From Pseudomonas sp. CC6-YY-74 (GTDB taxonomy: Bacteria; Pseudomonadota; Gammaproteobacteria; Pseudomonadales; Pseudomonadaceae): a stretch of DNA of 64,000 nucleotides. This document shows positions 22,201 through 29,559 of the stretch, piece after piece (the stretch's first letter is position 1; each line of letters begins with the position of its first letter). Made by a program: the position numbers and the translations under genes. Location: assembly GCF_002025205.1 (NCBI RefSeq), contig NZ_CP019947.1, positions 4,192,001 through 4,256,000 on the forward strand, in the 5' to 3' direction. The notes beneath the pieces were generated by a model, which saw only the letters and a list, made by a program, of their open reading frames with translations, ran no database searches and was not told the origin of the DNA.

Positions 22201-22690
22201 GAAGGGGGATTGCCCTTCGCCAGGCAAGCCTGATTTTTATGTCGGCCCATCTGGCCCTGACTCGACGCTCCCTTCAACTGGCTATCGCTATATGCGGTAT
22301 GAAAACGATGATGGCAGTATTAATAAATTTGCCGATATGACACTAGAATCAAAATCCGCACCTACCACTTATGTGGGATTCGAGAAGTATGAGACCGGCT
22401 CTAAGGCTAGAGAGGCATTTCAAGTTAAAGGTCCTGAAATTGGATCAGATGCAAATGGTGCGGGATCTTGGAGTGACGCTCGCTTAAGAGGTGAGTTCGA
22501 CACCTTGCAACTTTATGTCGAAGGCGTACCGAAAGCGCGTGTGCCACATTGGAAGGGGGACACCGATAAATCCAAGTTTGAACCTTTCGCCGAGGCATAC
22601 CCTGAGTACGGAAAGGGCGGAGATGCGCAGATCCATTTGGACGGACAGAAAGTAGATTTCGATAAAGTCGACGTGCTACCGGAGAAATAA
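19175..22690 (+). CDS. RHS/YD-repeat T6SS effector, C-terminal part with toxin tip
   Basis: Main part of the RHS effector, 1171 codons from a GTG but really continuous with the preceding frame. A DUF6531 region comes first (GEELLTLTDGELDGLL, LPFxW-like, GYGWSHSLAHRL), then many YD repeats (GRLxxVxxPDG, YRYDAxGR) to about residue 940. The RHS core end follows (YYDAETGLHYNRHRYYNP, SYLTPDPI, then DPLGL at 1002-1006). The shell normally encloses the toxin, which is cut off after DPLGL. The tip (about 1007-1171) is AT-richer than the shell and not firmly assigned; YRYM (Arg1038), TTYVGF (Tyr1066) and RGEFDT (Glu1107) faintly recall ADP-ribosyltransferase-fold toxins. Confidence 0.9.
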   Translation: MSMVTGEELLTLTDGELDGLLSFPWSRLYRTSAAEIDRGLGYGWSHSLAHRLDSDGEELVWTDHENRRTRFPVPSQQRPAITNRLSRAAIYLGDDPAELILAQAGKTPRFYHFRRDAQGGYLIAISDAYGNRINLSRDLMGRIQRLSNGAGRALKLRYEGKHIAAVDYQVQRAADTEEDSWQTEQTLARYRYNAAGQLLEASNALGETERYRYDEANVILERQLAGGAAFYWEWQGAGKQARCVRHWANFRQMEARYSWDDKGGVTVLNADGSEQVYVHDDNARLVKQVDPDGAQTLKSYDDKGQLIAEQDPLGAITEYRYDEVGRLTAVIPSEDQPVAYEYRDGFVSAVQRGEATWKYRRNAQGDITAQIDPHGHTSRYSYDAQGRLLAISHPDGSTHKLTWNPLGQLIEEQLPTGGERRYRYDAQGRQITRQDESGAITQYQWDAVGRLAQVTLPGGGTRGFSYNAYGKVTGERDELGRVTRYEYADGLHLVSRRINPDGSQLRYRYDNARLLLTEIENERSEHYTLAYHPNGLIQRETAFDGRSTAYAYDLNGHLVEKTEFGDNGSQLVTAYQRDAAGRLLVKTLADGEQVHYAYDALGRLVGVDDGQWPLAYCYDLQDRLIEEHQGWATLRYEYDALGQLSHCRLPDGSRLDYRHQAGGTLAAIDLNGQPLTAHQFTPGGREQYRQQGALLSEYQYDEQGRLHAHSLRQEQQRVLQRHYRYDANGNLAGIDDSRKGSKSFHYDPLDRLIAVRGDTPESFAHDPAGTLLGQSSAVADDRVNVKGNRLLMQGDRHFDYDAFGNLMRERRGAGQRLITDYRYDCQHRLIGVSLPDGSQVSYRYDAFGRRIAKVVDGKTSEFLWQGDRLIAESGPEHYRSYLYEPGSFRPLAMLQGKGSTAEPFYYQLDHLGTPQELTSAAGEILWSVKYRAYGNVAKLEIAEIDNPLRFQGQYYDAETGLHYNRHRYYNPNTGSYLTPDPIKLAGGLNNYQYVNNPTGWVDPLGLAGVKGDCPSPGKPDFYVGPSGPDSTLPSTGYRYMRYENDDGSINKFADMTLESKSAPTTYVGFEKYETGSKAREAFQVKGPEIGSDANGAGSWSDARLRGEFDTLQLYVEGVPKARVPHWKGDTDKSKFEPFAEAYPEYGKGGDAQIHLDGQKVDFDKVDVLPEK

Positions 22691-23001
22691 TGAAAGATTA
22701 TTATGTTATTGCACAAAAGGACTTATCACCTAACGCAGCTCATAGCTCCGAATGGCCAAAGATTATTGGCTATTCTTACAAGGATAAATATTTTTTATTT
22801 CTTGAAGGCAAAGGGCATGGCTTGATGGGCGGGGAATTGCCAGAGTCAACAGCAAAACAATTAAAATGGCGTGATATATTTATAATTTTGAATGCCGAGT
22901 GGTTCTTGGATTTTCTAGACAAAACACATGCCAAAGATGAAACTGATTTTATATGTGAGCTCACCAAACTAATTGGCGCGCCAGATACAATTACGTACTA
23001 G
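22690..23001 (+). CDS. Putative immunity protein for the RHS toxin tip
   Basis: Small cytoplasmic protein (103 aa), acidic and aromatic-rich, no signal peptide, no recognised family. Its ATG overlaps the effector stop (TAATG), so translation is coupled. Its base composition is AT-rich like the toxin tip and unlike the RHS shell and the rest of the region. Position directly behind an RHS tip is the standard place for the cognate immunity gene; the role is inferred from that alone. Confidence 0.7.
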   Translation: MKDYYVIAQKDLSPNAAHSSEWPKIIGYSYKDKYFLFLEGKGHGLMGGELPESTAKQLKWRDIFIILNAEWFLDFLDKTHAKDETDFICELTKLIGAPDTITY

Positions 23002-23124
23002 TGAACATACAGCGAACACAGGGATGCTCTTCCGCTTTAAGGAAACTCTGAAGAAGATATCCGGAAACCTTAGGGACAGACCACGGTTTTAAAGTAGCCG
23101 CGAGGCGATTAGCCATCTATTAAT

Positions 23125-23177
23125 GGAAAAGGGGACGGATTTATTTTTGACTGATAAATAAATCTGTCCCCTTTTCC
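23125..23177. repeat. 22-bp-stem hairpin element, copy 1 (RAYT-associated type)
   Basis: Arms 23125-23146 and 23156-23177, loop TTGACTGAT, one G-T wobble. Each arm combines GGAAAAGGGGAC with GATTTATTT. The same element with a perfect stem recurs at 25262-25314. AAATAAATCTGTCCCC elements of this kind are widespread next to REP-associated tyrosine transposases; no transposase gene is present here. Just upstream, 23096-23116 matches vgrG (GCCGCGAGGCGATTAGCCA) with one mismatch, and GGGACAGACCACGGTTTT at about 23073 is another repeat-like motif. Confidence 0.85.
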
Positions 23178-23185
23178 CCAAAGGC

Positions 23186-24394
23186 ATGAGTGTGCAGCAA
23201 GCGAATACTCCCTATGAGCCCGGGGCCTACAGTGCCGATGGCATCCCGGACCTGCCGCCGAGCAAGGACGAGCACGCCGGGCTTATGCATACCCCACTGA
23301 ACTGGGGACACTATGCCGGGTTGGACCCTGCCACTGAGGTGGAGTACCAGCTCAACGCCGAATTGCATAAGGCCTATGAGCGGCAAGAGCAGGAAAAACG
23401 CCCGCAGCGGATTTTTTGCGATGCCCAGCGCTGGCGCTTTGAAAACATCAGCAAGATTCCGCACCTGTTATTCGTAATTAAGTGGTGTTGCTTTGGCTTC
23501 CCTTGGTTTTTTTGGGGTGTAAAGCTCGGTGTGCTTTTTGATTTAGGGTCAAGTGATGGTGAAGTATTTGTCTGGGGCATGACCACCGTTGGGACTTCCC
23601 TTGGCTCGCTGTTTCTCTTCGGCACCAGCAAACAACACTATGCCTATTGGCTGATGGCCGTAGGCGCTGCACTCACCGCTGCATTGATCAGTTGGCGCCA
23701 TGGGGCGCTCTGGGGCTTCTGGGCTGAGCAAACCGCCTTCTGGTGGGGTATGTTTCTGTTCTTTATGGCCTTGATCGGTGCCGATGCCTTGCTCGGGCTT
23801 TATGCCCGCTTTTACGAGCATGATGGTAGTGAGTTCAGTCGTCAGGCTGGCACCCTGGCCATTGCCCGACGCTTGCGCAAACCCTTCGTTGCGCCTTTCT
23901 ACGAGTACGACCCGGTGATGCAGCTGATGGTCACGCCTCATGGCGGCCATGACTATGCCCTGTGGCTATACCACCGCTATACCGGCACCAAGGTCTGCCT
24001 GGCCGGCAAGCTGCATAGCCTGGGCCTGGACAAGCCCAACCTGTTGGCTTTCTGGGACACCCTGCAGCGCTATATGGATGTAGAGCAGCCCTTGCCGGAC
24101 ATGCCCATTCTGGAGCAAAGCCGCCATCTCGATTCGGTGACCGTCGCCCACGACGCAGCGACAAACCGCCCACCGCGCTATTGGCGCGATATCAATGGCA
24201 AAGCCTGGCCGCGCAAAGAGGGCAAGCAATTGCGTGAGCAACTGGCTACTTACCCCTGGCAGGAGCCACCTTGCATCCTCCAGGCGAAGATCGACCTCAG
24301 CCTAAGCATCGAAACCTACTACCGCAGCCAGGAAGCCAAAGGCATTCTGGCCACGCCCAAGGCAGACGATTTCGATAGCGACCATCGCAACTGA
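23186..24394 (+). CDS. T6SS-associated multi-pass membrane protein (DUF6708-like)
   Basis: 402-residue protein with a Pro-rich soluble N-terminus, about four hydrophobic helices between residues 93 and 210, and a long soluble C-terminus with the block MVTPHGGHDYALWLYHRYTG and later PPRYWRDINGKAWPRK. Similar proteins occur next to vgrG loci in Pseudomonas; assignment to DUF6708 is from memory of its pattern and is tentative. The hairpin element ends only eight bases before the ATG, so the native ribosome binding site may have been replaced. Possible roles are immunity to a lost effector or a T6SS accessory factor. Confidence 0.6.
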   Translation: MSVQQANTPYEPGAYSADGIPDLPPSKDEHAGLMHTPLNWGHYAGLDPATEVEYQLNAELHKAYERQEQEKRPQRIFCDAQRWRFENISKIPHLLFVIKWCCFGFPWFFWGVKLGVLFDLGSSDGEVFVWGMTTVGTSLGSLFLFGTSKQHYAYWLMAVGAALTAALISWRHGALWGFWAEQTAFWWGMFLFFMALIGADALLGLYARFYEHDGSEFSRQAGTLAIARRLRKPFVAPFYEYDPVMQLMVTPHGGHDYALWLYHRYTGTKVCLAGKLHSLGLDKPNLLAFWDTLQRYMDVEQPLPDMPILEQSRHLDSVTVAHDAATNRPPRYWRDINGKAWPRKEGKQLREQLATYPWQEPPCILQAKIDLSLSIETYYRSQEAKGILATPKADDFDSDHRN

Positions 24395-24429
24395 ATATTA
24401 TCGATACATTTATCAAGGAACGACTTTTC

Positions 24430-24957
24430 ATGAGCAAGAAGCTTGACCATCACCTCATCAAAAAATATTACCGCCCTGCCGAGGCTAAGCCAAAAAGACC
24501 TAAATATGAGTCGGGGTTATTAATAACAGTTGCACTTTTATTTACTGCCGTTACCAAACTTTCTGGTCCGCTAGATGCTGTTCTTGTTGCCGGGGTTTTC
24601 TTGGTGTTGTACCTGTTCATCGCATGGATGACCAAGTCGAACCGCCCCGAAGATATCGGCGAATTATCTGCGGAATTTCGCAAAGATGGAGTGCGCATTC
24701 TGGCTACTGTGGATAATTTGGTAGAGTTCCAAGAGAAAATTAAATTATCCGATATTAAGGCGGTTTCCGGTTATATCCAAGATGGGTGGTTGTTGGTGCG
24801 GGATCGTGGGATCTTGCTAGAAACCAAGCAAGACCTGCAATTTCGCTTATCACTAAAGCTCAACCGGCAAGGATTGGATAACCTGTTAGTGAGACTGCAG
24901 CCGTCGCTGAGCGACATGAACTACAACATTGGAAAGCTGCGTAAATTTCAGCCGTGA
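24430..24957 (+). CDS. Small two-helix membrane protein, cassette partner
   Basis: 175-residue protein with a Lys-rich cytoplasmic N-terminus (HHLIKKYYRPAEAKPKRPKY), two hydrophobic helices at about residues 28-65, and a soluble C-terminal domain with alternating hydrophobic strands. AAGGAA precedes the ATG, and it follows the larger membrane protein by 35 bases, so they are probably one unit. It is AT-richer than the chromosome average. No family recognised. Confidence 0.6.
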   Translation: MSKKLDHHLIKKYYRPAEAKPKRPKYESGLLITVALLFTAVTKLSGPLDAVLVAGVFLVLYLFIAWMTKSNRPEDIGELSAEFRKDGVRILATVDNLVEFQEKIKLSDIKAVSGYIQDGWLLVRDRGILLETKQDLQFRLSLKLNRQGLDNLLVRLQPSLSDMNYNIGKLRKFQP

Positions 24958-25081
24958 GGGCGTGTAAGGCATGGCCTGGATGCAACAGTACTGGTACCCA
25001 GGCCACCCATCCGTTTAGCACATTGTCTCGAAGACCAATAGGGTCAGAGTCATTGATCCTTGCGGGCCAGAGGCTTAACAA

Positions 25082-25243
25082 GTGCTTGAATTTCGTGGCC
25101 GCGAGGCAATCAGCCAGCCCTTCGAATTCGAACTGGAACTGGTCAGCGAACGTCCCGATCTCGACCCGGAAAGCCTGCTGCACCAAGCCGCTTTTCTGGC
25201 CATGTCACCCGCCGGCAATGGCATCCATGGGCAGATCTACCGT
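25082..25243 (+). pseudogene. Truncated vgrG fragment
   Basis: 54 codons match VgrG residues 23-76 (15150-15311) with three amino-acid differences (Ala to Glu, Ser to Arg, Leu to Pro). It has no start, is cut off after the QIYR codons by the hairpin element, and has unrelated sequence before it. It looks like the left end of a second vgrG, or a recombination scar, in which effector/immunity DNA has been exchanged. Confidence 0.9.
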
Positions 25244-25261
25244 GAGGAAAAGGGGACATGA

Positions 25262-25314
25262 GGAAAAGGGGACAGATTTATTTTTGACTGATAAATAAAT
25301 CTGTCCCCTTTTCC
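25262..25314. repeat. 22-bp-stem hairpin element, copy 2
   Basis: Arms 25262-25283 and 25293-25314 are perfect complements around TTGACTGAT, same as copy 1. A partial extra copy of the left arm (GAGGAAAAGGGGACAT) lies at 25244-25259, joined directly to the vgrG fragment, which suggests the element landed in or next to vgrG. Confidence 0.88.
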
Positions 25315-25513
25315 GCTTTTCCGGGCTCCTTTGCCGATCCCCATCGGACAGCCCACCAGCGATCTGATGAATATCATCTGGCGCAGGAACGAGGTCTATC
25401 TGGATATCGGCAGTTTCACCATGGCAGCGGGTTGGCTGACGCTGCATATGGGTACCCGGGCAACCCCGCCAGTCCTCACTATTTCCCGCAGACCCTTCCG
25501 CCGCTTGCAGGGC
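25315..25513. other. Unassigned sequence between the T6SS island and marR
   Basis: About 200 bases with open frames (for example a run encoding LPIPIGQPTSDLMNIIWRRN from about 25331) but no start with ribosome binding site and no recognisable family. Possibly debris of a gene cut by the island edge. Confidence 0.4.
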
Positions 25514-26026
25514 TCAGCTGCGAACCGGCTCCAACACCGCCAGCAGAGTGGCCAGACTGGCGTCCAGCGCCGCCAGCTCGGCGGCGCTCAGCGGCGCGAG
25601 GATGCGCCGCTCATTCTCCAGATGCGCCTCTACGGCGCGGTCAACCAATTCCAGCCCACTCGGGGTCAAGCGCACCAGCAGGCTGCGCGCATCCTCGCGG
25701 CTGGCTTCGCGCTCGATCCAGCCGCTGGCCTCTAGGCGTTTCAGCCGATGGGTCATGGTGCCTGAGGTGATCATCAGGGTGGAGAACAAGGCAGTCGGGG
25801 CCAGGCAATAAGGCTCCCCGGAGCGCCTGAGCGTGGCCAGCACATCGAACTCCCAGGTGCTCATGCCGAAGGTTGCGAACGTCTCGTCCAGCCGCCGGCT
25901 GAGCAGGACGGAGCAGCGTTTGACCCGCCCGATGGCAGCCATCGGGCCTAGGTCCAGATCCGGTCGCTCCCGGCGCCATTGGCCGAGGATGGCGTCTACT
26001 GCATCCGGCTGTCGATCTGCACTCAT
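25514..26026 (-). CDS. MarR-family transcriptional regulator
   Basis: 170-residue winged-helix repressor. The DNA-binding part spans about residues 55-130: FDVLATLRRSGEPYCLAPTAL, then the recognition helix in TSGTMTHRLKRLEASGWIER, and the wing DARSLLVRLTPSG with the conserved Asp-Arg-type turn (here EDARS). Long helices at both ends form the dimer interface. It is divergent from the EamA exporter, with a perfect palindrome between the two starts, so it probably represses itself and that operon in response to a small aromatic ligand. Confidence 0.88.
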   Translation of the reverse strand: MSADRQPDAVDAILGQWRRERPDLDLGPMAAIGRVKRCSVLLSRRLDETFATFGMSTWEFDVLATLRRSGEPYCLAPTALFSTLMITSGTMTHRLKRLEASGWIEREASREDARSLLVRLTPSGLELVDRAVEAHLENERRILAPLSAAELAALDASLATLLAVLEPVRS

Positions 26027-26042
26027 CAGGAAGTCTCACTTG

Positions 26043-26056
26043 TCTTGATATCAAGA
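26043..26056. promoter_or_regulatory. Palindromic operator for the MarR-type regulator
   Basis: TCTTGATATCAAGA is a perfect 14-bp palindrome 17 bases upstream of the regulator start, in the 77-base divergent gap. A degenerate second copy (ATCTTGAGTTGAAGG, about 26081-26095) overlaps the exporter's ribosome binding region. Size and spacing are typical of MarR operators. Confidence 0.65.
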
Positions 26057-26103
26057 TTAATTCATGTCAGGCTCGAATTATATCTTGAGTTGAAGGTAAT
26101 TAC

Positions 26104-27003
26104 ATGGGCGCTGGAAAAACCATCCCACCCTGGGTCGATGCGCTGCTCACCGCATTGGCGCCGGCCATCTGGGGCTCGACCTATATCGTCACCACCGAGC
26201 TGCTGCCGCCGGACCTCCCGTTCACAGCCGCCCTGCTGCGCACTCTGCCAGCTGGGATATTGCTGGTGCTATACAGCCGGCACCTACCCAAGCGCGCCGG
26301 GTGGGGCCGCTTAGCGGTGCTCGCGGCACTGAATATCGGCTTCTTTCAGGCCTTGTTGTTTGTCGCGGCGTATCGCCTGCCAGGCGGCTTGGCGGCCGTA
26401 GTCGGAGCCATTCAGCCATTGCTGGTGATTGGGCTGGTGTGGACTCTGGACCGGCGCCAACCAGCCTACCTGGCCGTGTGTGCCAGCCTGTTTGGGGTCG
26501 CCGGCATGGCTGCTCTGCTGCTGGCGCCGGGCGCCGTGTGGGACCCGATCGGCATCGCGGCGGCGTTTGTCGGCACCGCGTGCATGGCCCTCGGCACTTA
26601 CTTGACTCGCCGTTGGCGTCCGGCCATGCCCCTACTGGCCCTCACCGGTTGGCAGCTGTTGCTAGGCGGATTGCTGCTGGCGCCGGTGGCCTGGCTTGTC
26701 GACCCGCCACTGCCGACGCTGAGCACCACGCACCTGCTGGGGTATGCCTATCTCTCGTTGTTCGGTGCGCTGCTGGCTTATGCCCTGTGGTTCCGCGGCA
26801 TCGCCCGCCTGGCGCCGGTCGCGGTGTCGTCGCTGGGCCTGCTCAGCCCCCTGGTGGCGGTGGTGTTGGGCTGGGCGTTGCTCGGCCAGAGCATCAGCGG
26901 GCTGTCGCTGGTGGGGCTGCTGACCGTGCTCGGCAGCATCCTGGCGGTGCAGTGGGCCTCAAGCGCTCCGGCGCCAACAGCATCACCGCAAGTCGTGCGC
27001 TGA
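26104..27003 (+). CDS. EamA/DMT-family exporter
   Basis: 299-residue inner-membrane protein of the drug/metabolite transporter superfamily: ten hydrophobic helices arranged as two EamA repeats. The first begins LLTALAPAIWGSTYIVTTELLP, the second after residue about 148 with GIAAAFVGTACMALGTYL, and it ends in the typical LLSPLVAVVLGWALLGQ helix. Substrate unknown. GAAGG precedes the ATG. It is divergent from the MarR gene and followed by the nitroreductase gene 62 bases on, suggesting a regulated two-gene operon. Confidence 0.9.
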   Translation: MGAGKTIPPWVDALLTALAPAIWGSTYIVTTELLPPDLPFTAALLRTLPAGILLVLYSRHLPKRAGWGRLAVLAALNIGFFQALLFVAAYRLPGGLAAVVGAIQPLLVIGLVWTLDRRQPAYLAVCASLFGVAGMAALLLAPGAVWDPIGIAAAFVGTACMALGTYLTRRWRPAMPLLALTGWQLLLGGLLLAPVAWLVDPPLPTLSTTHLLGYAYLSLFGALLAYALWFRGIARLAPVAVSSLGLLSPLVAVVLGWALLGQSISGLSLVGLLTVLGSILAVQWASSAPAPTASPQVVR

Positions 27004-27065
27004 TGCTCACCTGGGTTGGCGGCGTGTTTGCGCTGGCCCTCAACCACCCTGTAAAGGAGAAAGTT

Positions 27066-27683
27066 ATGTTCAACTCCATCAAGCAGCTGATCGAATCGCG
27101 GGTCTCGACCGGCCGTTATGCAGTCGACCGGGATCTGTCTGAGCAAGTCATCAGCGAACTGGTAGGCCTGGCCACCCGCGCGCCGTCGGCCTACAACCTG
27201 CAGAACTGGACGTTCATCGCGGTGCGCTCCGCCGAGGCCAAAACGCGGCTACACACCGTGGCCTACGGGCAACGGCAGGTGCTGGAAGCGCCGGTCACCT
27301 TCATCATCTGCGGCACGCTGGCGGCGCATGAGGGCCTCGCCGATGCGCTGCAGCCGGCGCTCGACGCGGGCATTCTCGATCAGTCGATCGTCGCGGGCTG
27401 GGTCGCCGCGGCCACGGGCTCGCATCAGGGCAATCCACAGTTACAACGCGACGAGGCGCTGCGCTCTGCTTCCCTGGCCGCGATGACGCTAATGCTCGCC
27501 GCCCAGGGCATGGGCCTGTCGACTGGGCCGATGAGCGGTTTCGATGCAGCTGGCGTGGCGCGCGAGTTTGGCTTGGCCGCAAATGAGGTGCCGGTCATGC
27601 TGGTCACCGCGGGCTACCCCGCGCCCGGCAACTGGCCACAGAAGCCGCGCAAACCGGTGCATGAGGTAATGGCGTTTGCCTGA
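27066..27683 (+). CDS. Nitroreductase-family FMN oxidoreductase
   Basis: 205-residue flavin enzyme of the nitroreductase fold. Seen are the N-terminal FMN-phosphate pattern with Arg in ATRAPSAYNLQNWTFIAV (about residues 37-54), the central QRDEALRSASLAAMTLMLAAQGMGL helix and the GFDAAGVAREFG motif near the end. Family members reduce nitro groups or quinones with NAD(P)H. An excellent AAGGAG precedes the ATG; the open frame extends upstream but those codons lie inside the exporter gene. Coupled to a MarR-controlled exporter, a role in handling an electrophilic compound is plausible. Confidence 0.88.
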   Translation: MFNSIKQLIESRVSTGRYAVDRDLSEQVISELVGLATRAPSAYNLQNWTFIAVRSAEAKTRLHTVAYGQRQVLEAPVTFIICGTLAAHEGLADALQPALDAGILDQSIVAGWVAAATGSHQGNPQLQRDEALRSASLAAMTLMLAAQGMGLSTGPMSGFDAAGVAREFGLAANEVPVMLVTAGYPAPGNWPQKPRKPVHEVMAFA

Positions 27684-27731
27684 GGGCTTGCGCTGGGCGC
27701 TGGCTTGCTGTGGCGGGCCTGTAGCTCGGCG

Positions 27732-29378
27732 CTACTCGCCACCCACTTCCTCCGCGTGCAGCGCGCCTGTCTCTTTGCTTCCCAGCACCGCATAGGCACT
27801 GCTGCAGAACAGCGAGTTGAGACGTTTCATGTCGCCGATCAGCTCCATGTGCAGCGAGCTGGTTTCGATGCTTTGCACCACCTGGCGATGCAGGCGGCCG
27901 ACGTGGGCATGGGCCAGACGGCGTTCCTGGATGCGGAAACGGCGTTTCTCGTGGAGCAGTTGGCGGGCGCTCTCGGCGTCGCCGGAGAGAAACACGTTGA
28001 GTCCCAGGCGCAGGTTGGCCATCAGCTGGGCGTGCAGGCCGGTCAGTTCTTCCAGGCCGCTCTCGGAGAAGGCATGGCGTTGCGCGGTTTTTTCGTCCTG
28101 CACCTTGCCGAGCATGCGCTCGATGATGTTGCCGGCCTGCTCCAGGTTGACCGCCCACTCGAGAATTTCCGCCCAACGCCTGCTGTCCTGATCGCTGAGC
28201 GCCTCACGCGGCACCTGAGCCAGGTACAGCTTGACCGCGCTGTAGAGGGCATCGACATCGTCATCCAGGCGGCGCAGCTCCTTGCTCAGCGCCGGCTGGT
28301 TGCTGCGCAGTACTTCCAGCAGGTGGTTGAGCATGGTCTCGATCAGATCGCCGATGCGCAGGGTTTCGCGCACCGCATTGGCCAGCGCCAGGCTCGGCGT
28401 GGCCAGGGCCGTGGGGTCGAGGTGACGCGGGCGGGCGACGCCGCCGGTGTCGGCACGATCTGGCAGCAGCCAGTTGCAGAAGCGCGCCATCGGCCCGACG
28501 CTGGGCAGCATCAGCACACAGCGCAGGCTGTTGTAGAGCAGGTGGAAGCCGATTACCAGCTCGGCCGGACGCCAGTTCAGGCTGTCCAGCCAGCTCACCA
28601 GCGGGTTCAGCAGGGGAATTACCAGGACCAGACCGATCAGCTTGTACAGCAGGCTGCCGAGCGCCACCCGGCGCCCCGCTGGGGTCTGCAGGCTAGCGGT
28701 CAGGAAGGCCAGCAGGCCGCTGCCGATATTGGCGCCGATCACCAGGCCAATGGCCACCGGCAGGCTGATCAACCCGGCGCCGGCCAGGGTCGCGGTGAGC
28801 AGCACGGCGGCCAGGCTGGAGTAGGAAATCAGGGCGAACAAGGCACCGATCAGGGCATCCAGCAGCAGGTCGCCGGTCAGCGAGGCAAACAGCACCTTGA
28901 TCCCGTGGGCCTGGGTGATCGGCGTGGCGGCCGTGACTATCAACTCCAGCGCCAGGAGCATCAAGCCCAGGCCGATGCCCACGCGGCCAAGCTGGCCGGC
29001 GCGGGTTTGCCGGCGTGAGAGGAAGAAGATCACCCCGAGAAAAATCAGCAGTGGCGATAGCCAGCTCAGGTCGAAGGTCAGTACCCGCGCCATCAGCGCC
29101 GTGCCGACGTCGGCGCCGAGCATGATCGCCAGGGCTGGCGTCAGCGCCATCAAGCCCTGGCCGACGAAGGAAGTGACCAGCAGCGCGGTGGCGTTGCTGC
29201 TCTGTACCAGGGCGGTGACGCCGATACCGGCGACAAACGCCATGGGCCGTTTACTGACGTTGTGGCTGAGGACCTTGCGCAGCTGCGAGCCGTACACACG
29301 GAGGATGCCGGTACGGACGATATGGGTCCCCCAGATCAGCAGGGCAACAGCAGAAAGCAGATTGAGCAGGGTCAGCAT
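27732..29378 (-). CDS. Na/Pi-cotransporter family protein with PhoU-like domain
   Basis: 548-residue membrane protein. The N-terminal half has two inverted Na/Pi cotransporter repeats. The first carries the signature VQSSNATALLVTSFVGQG (around residue 58), the second shows the weaker related ISYSSLAAVLLT. The C-terminal part (about 345-530) is a helical PhoU-like bundle. Such proteins (YjbB type) export phosphate or exchange Na and phosphate and affect phosphate homeostasis. GGGAG lies upstream of the ATG. It stands alone between convergent and unrelated genes. Confidence 0.88.
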   Translation of the reverse strand: MLTLLNLLSAVALLIWGTHIVRTGILRVYGSQLRKVLSHNVSKRPMAFVAGIGVTALVQSSNATALLVTSFVGQGLMALTPALAIMLGADVGTALMARVLTFDLSWLSPLLIFLGVIFFLSRRQTRAGQLGRVGIGLGLMLLALELIVTAATPITQAHGIKVLFASLTGDLLLDALIGALFALISYSSLAAVLLTATLAGAGLISLPVAIGLVIGANIGSGLLAFLTASLQTPAGRRVALGSLLYKLIGLVLVIPLLNPLVSWLDSLNWRPAELVIGFHLLYNSLRCVLMLPSVGPMARFCNWLLPDRADTGGVARPRHLDPTALATPSLALANAVRETLRIGDLIETMLNHLLEVLRSNQPALSKELRRLDDDVDALYSAVKLYLAQVPREALSDQDSRRWAEILEWAVNLEQAGNIIERMLGKVQDEKTAQRHAFSESGLEELTGLHAQLMANLRLGLNVFLSGDAESARQLLHEKRRFRIQERRLAHAHVGRLHRQVVQSIETSSLHMELIGDMKRLNSLFCSSAYAVLGSKETGALHAEEVGGE

Positions 29379-29559
29379 CGTGCATCTCCCTGACAGGGGC
29401 GCCCACGTGCGGGCAACAAACGGATGTGGAGCAGGTTACCCGCGGCGCTGGGCCCAGGTCGATAGTGCTGGCCCGGGATTGAATAGTTTTTATCGGGCTT
29501 ATCTTAAGCTGTAGTCGGCGATTGGCGTTCGCGCCAACCGCCAAGGGCCAGGTAGGTGC

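Noticed and set aside
23125..25314. Repeated hairpins considered as a CRISPR array
   Set aside because: Only two copies 2.1 kb apart with genes between, no spacers of regular size, no cas genes.
25331..25735. Open frame between the T6SS island and marR
   Set aside because: It runs into and antisense to the MarR gene, has no ribosome binding site and no recognisable product.
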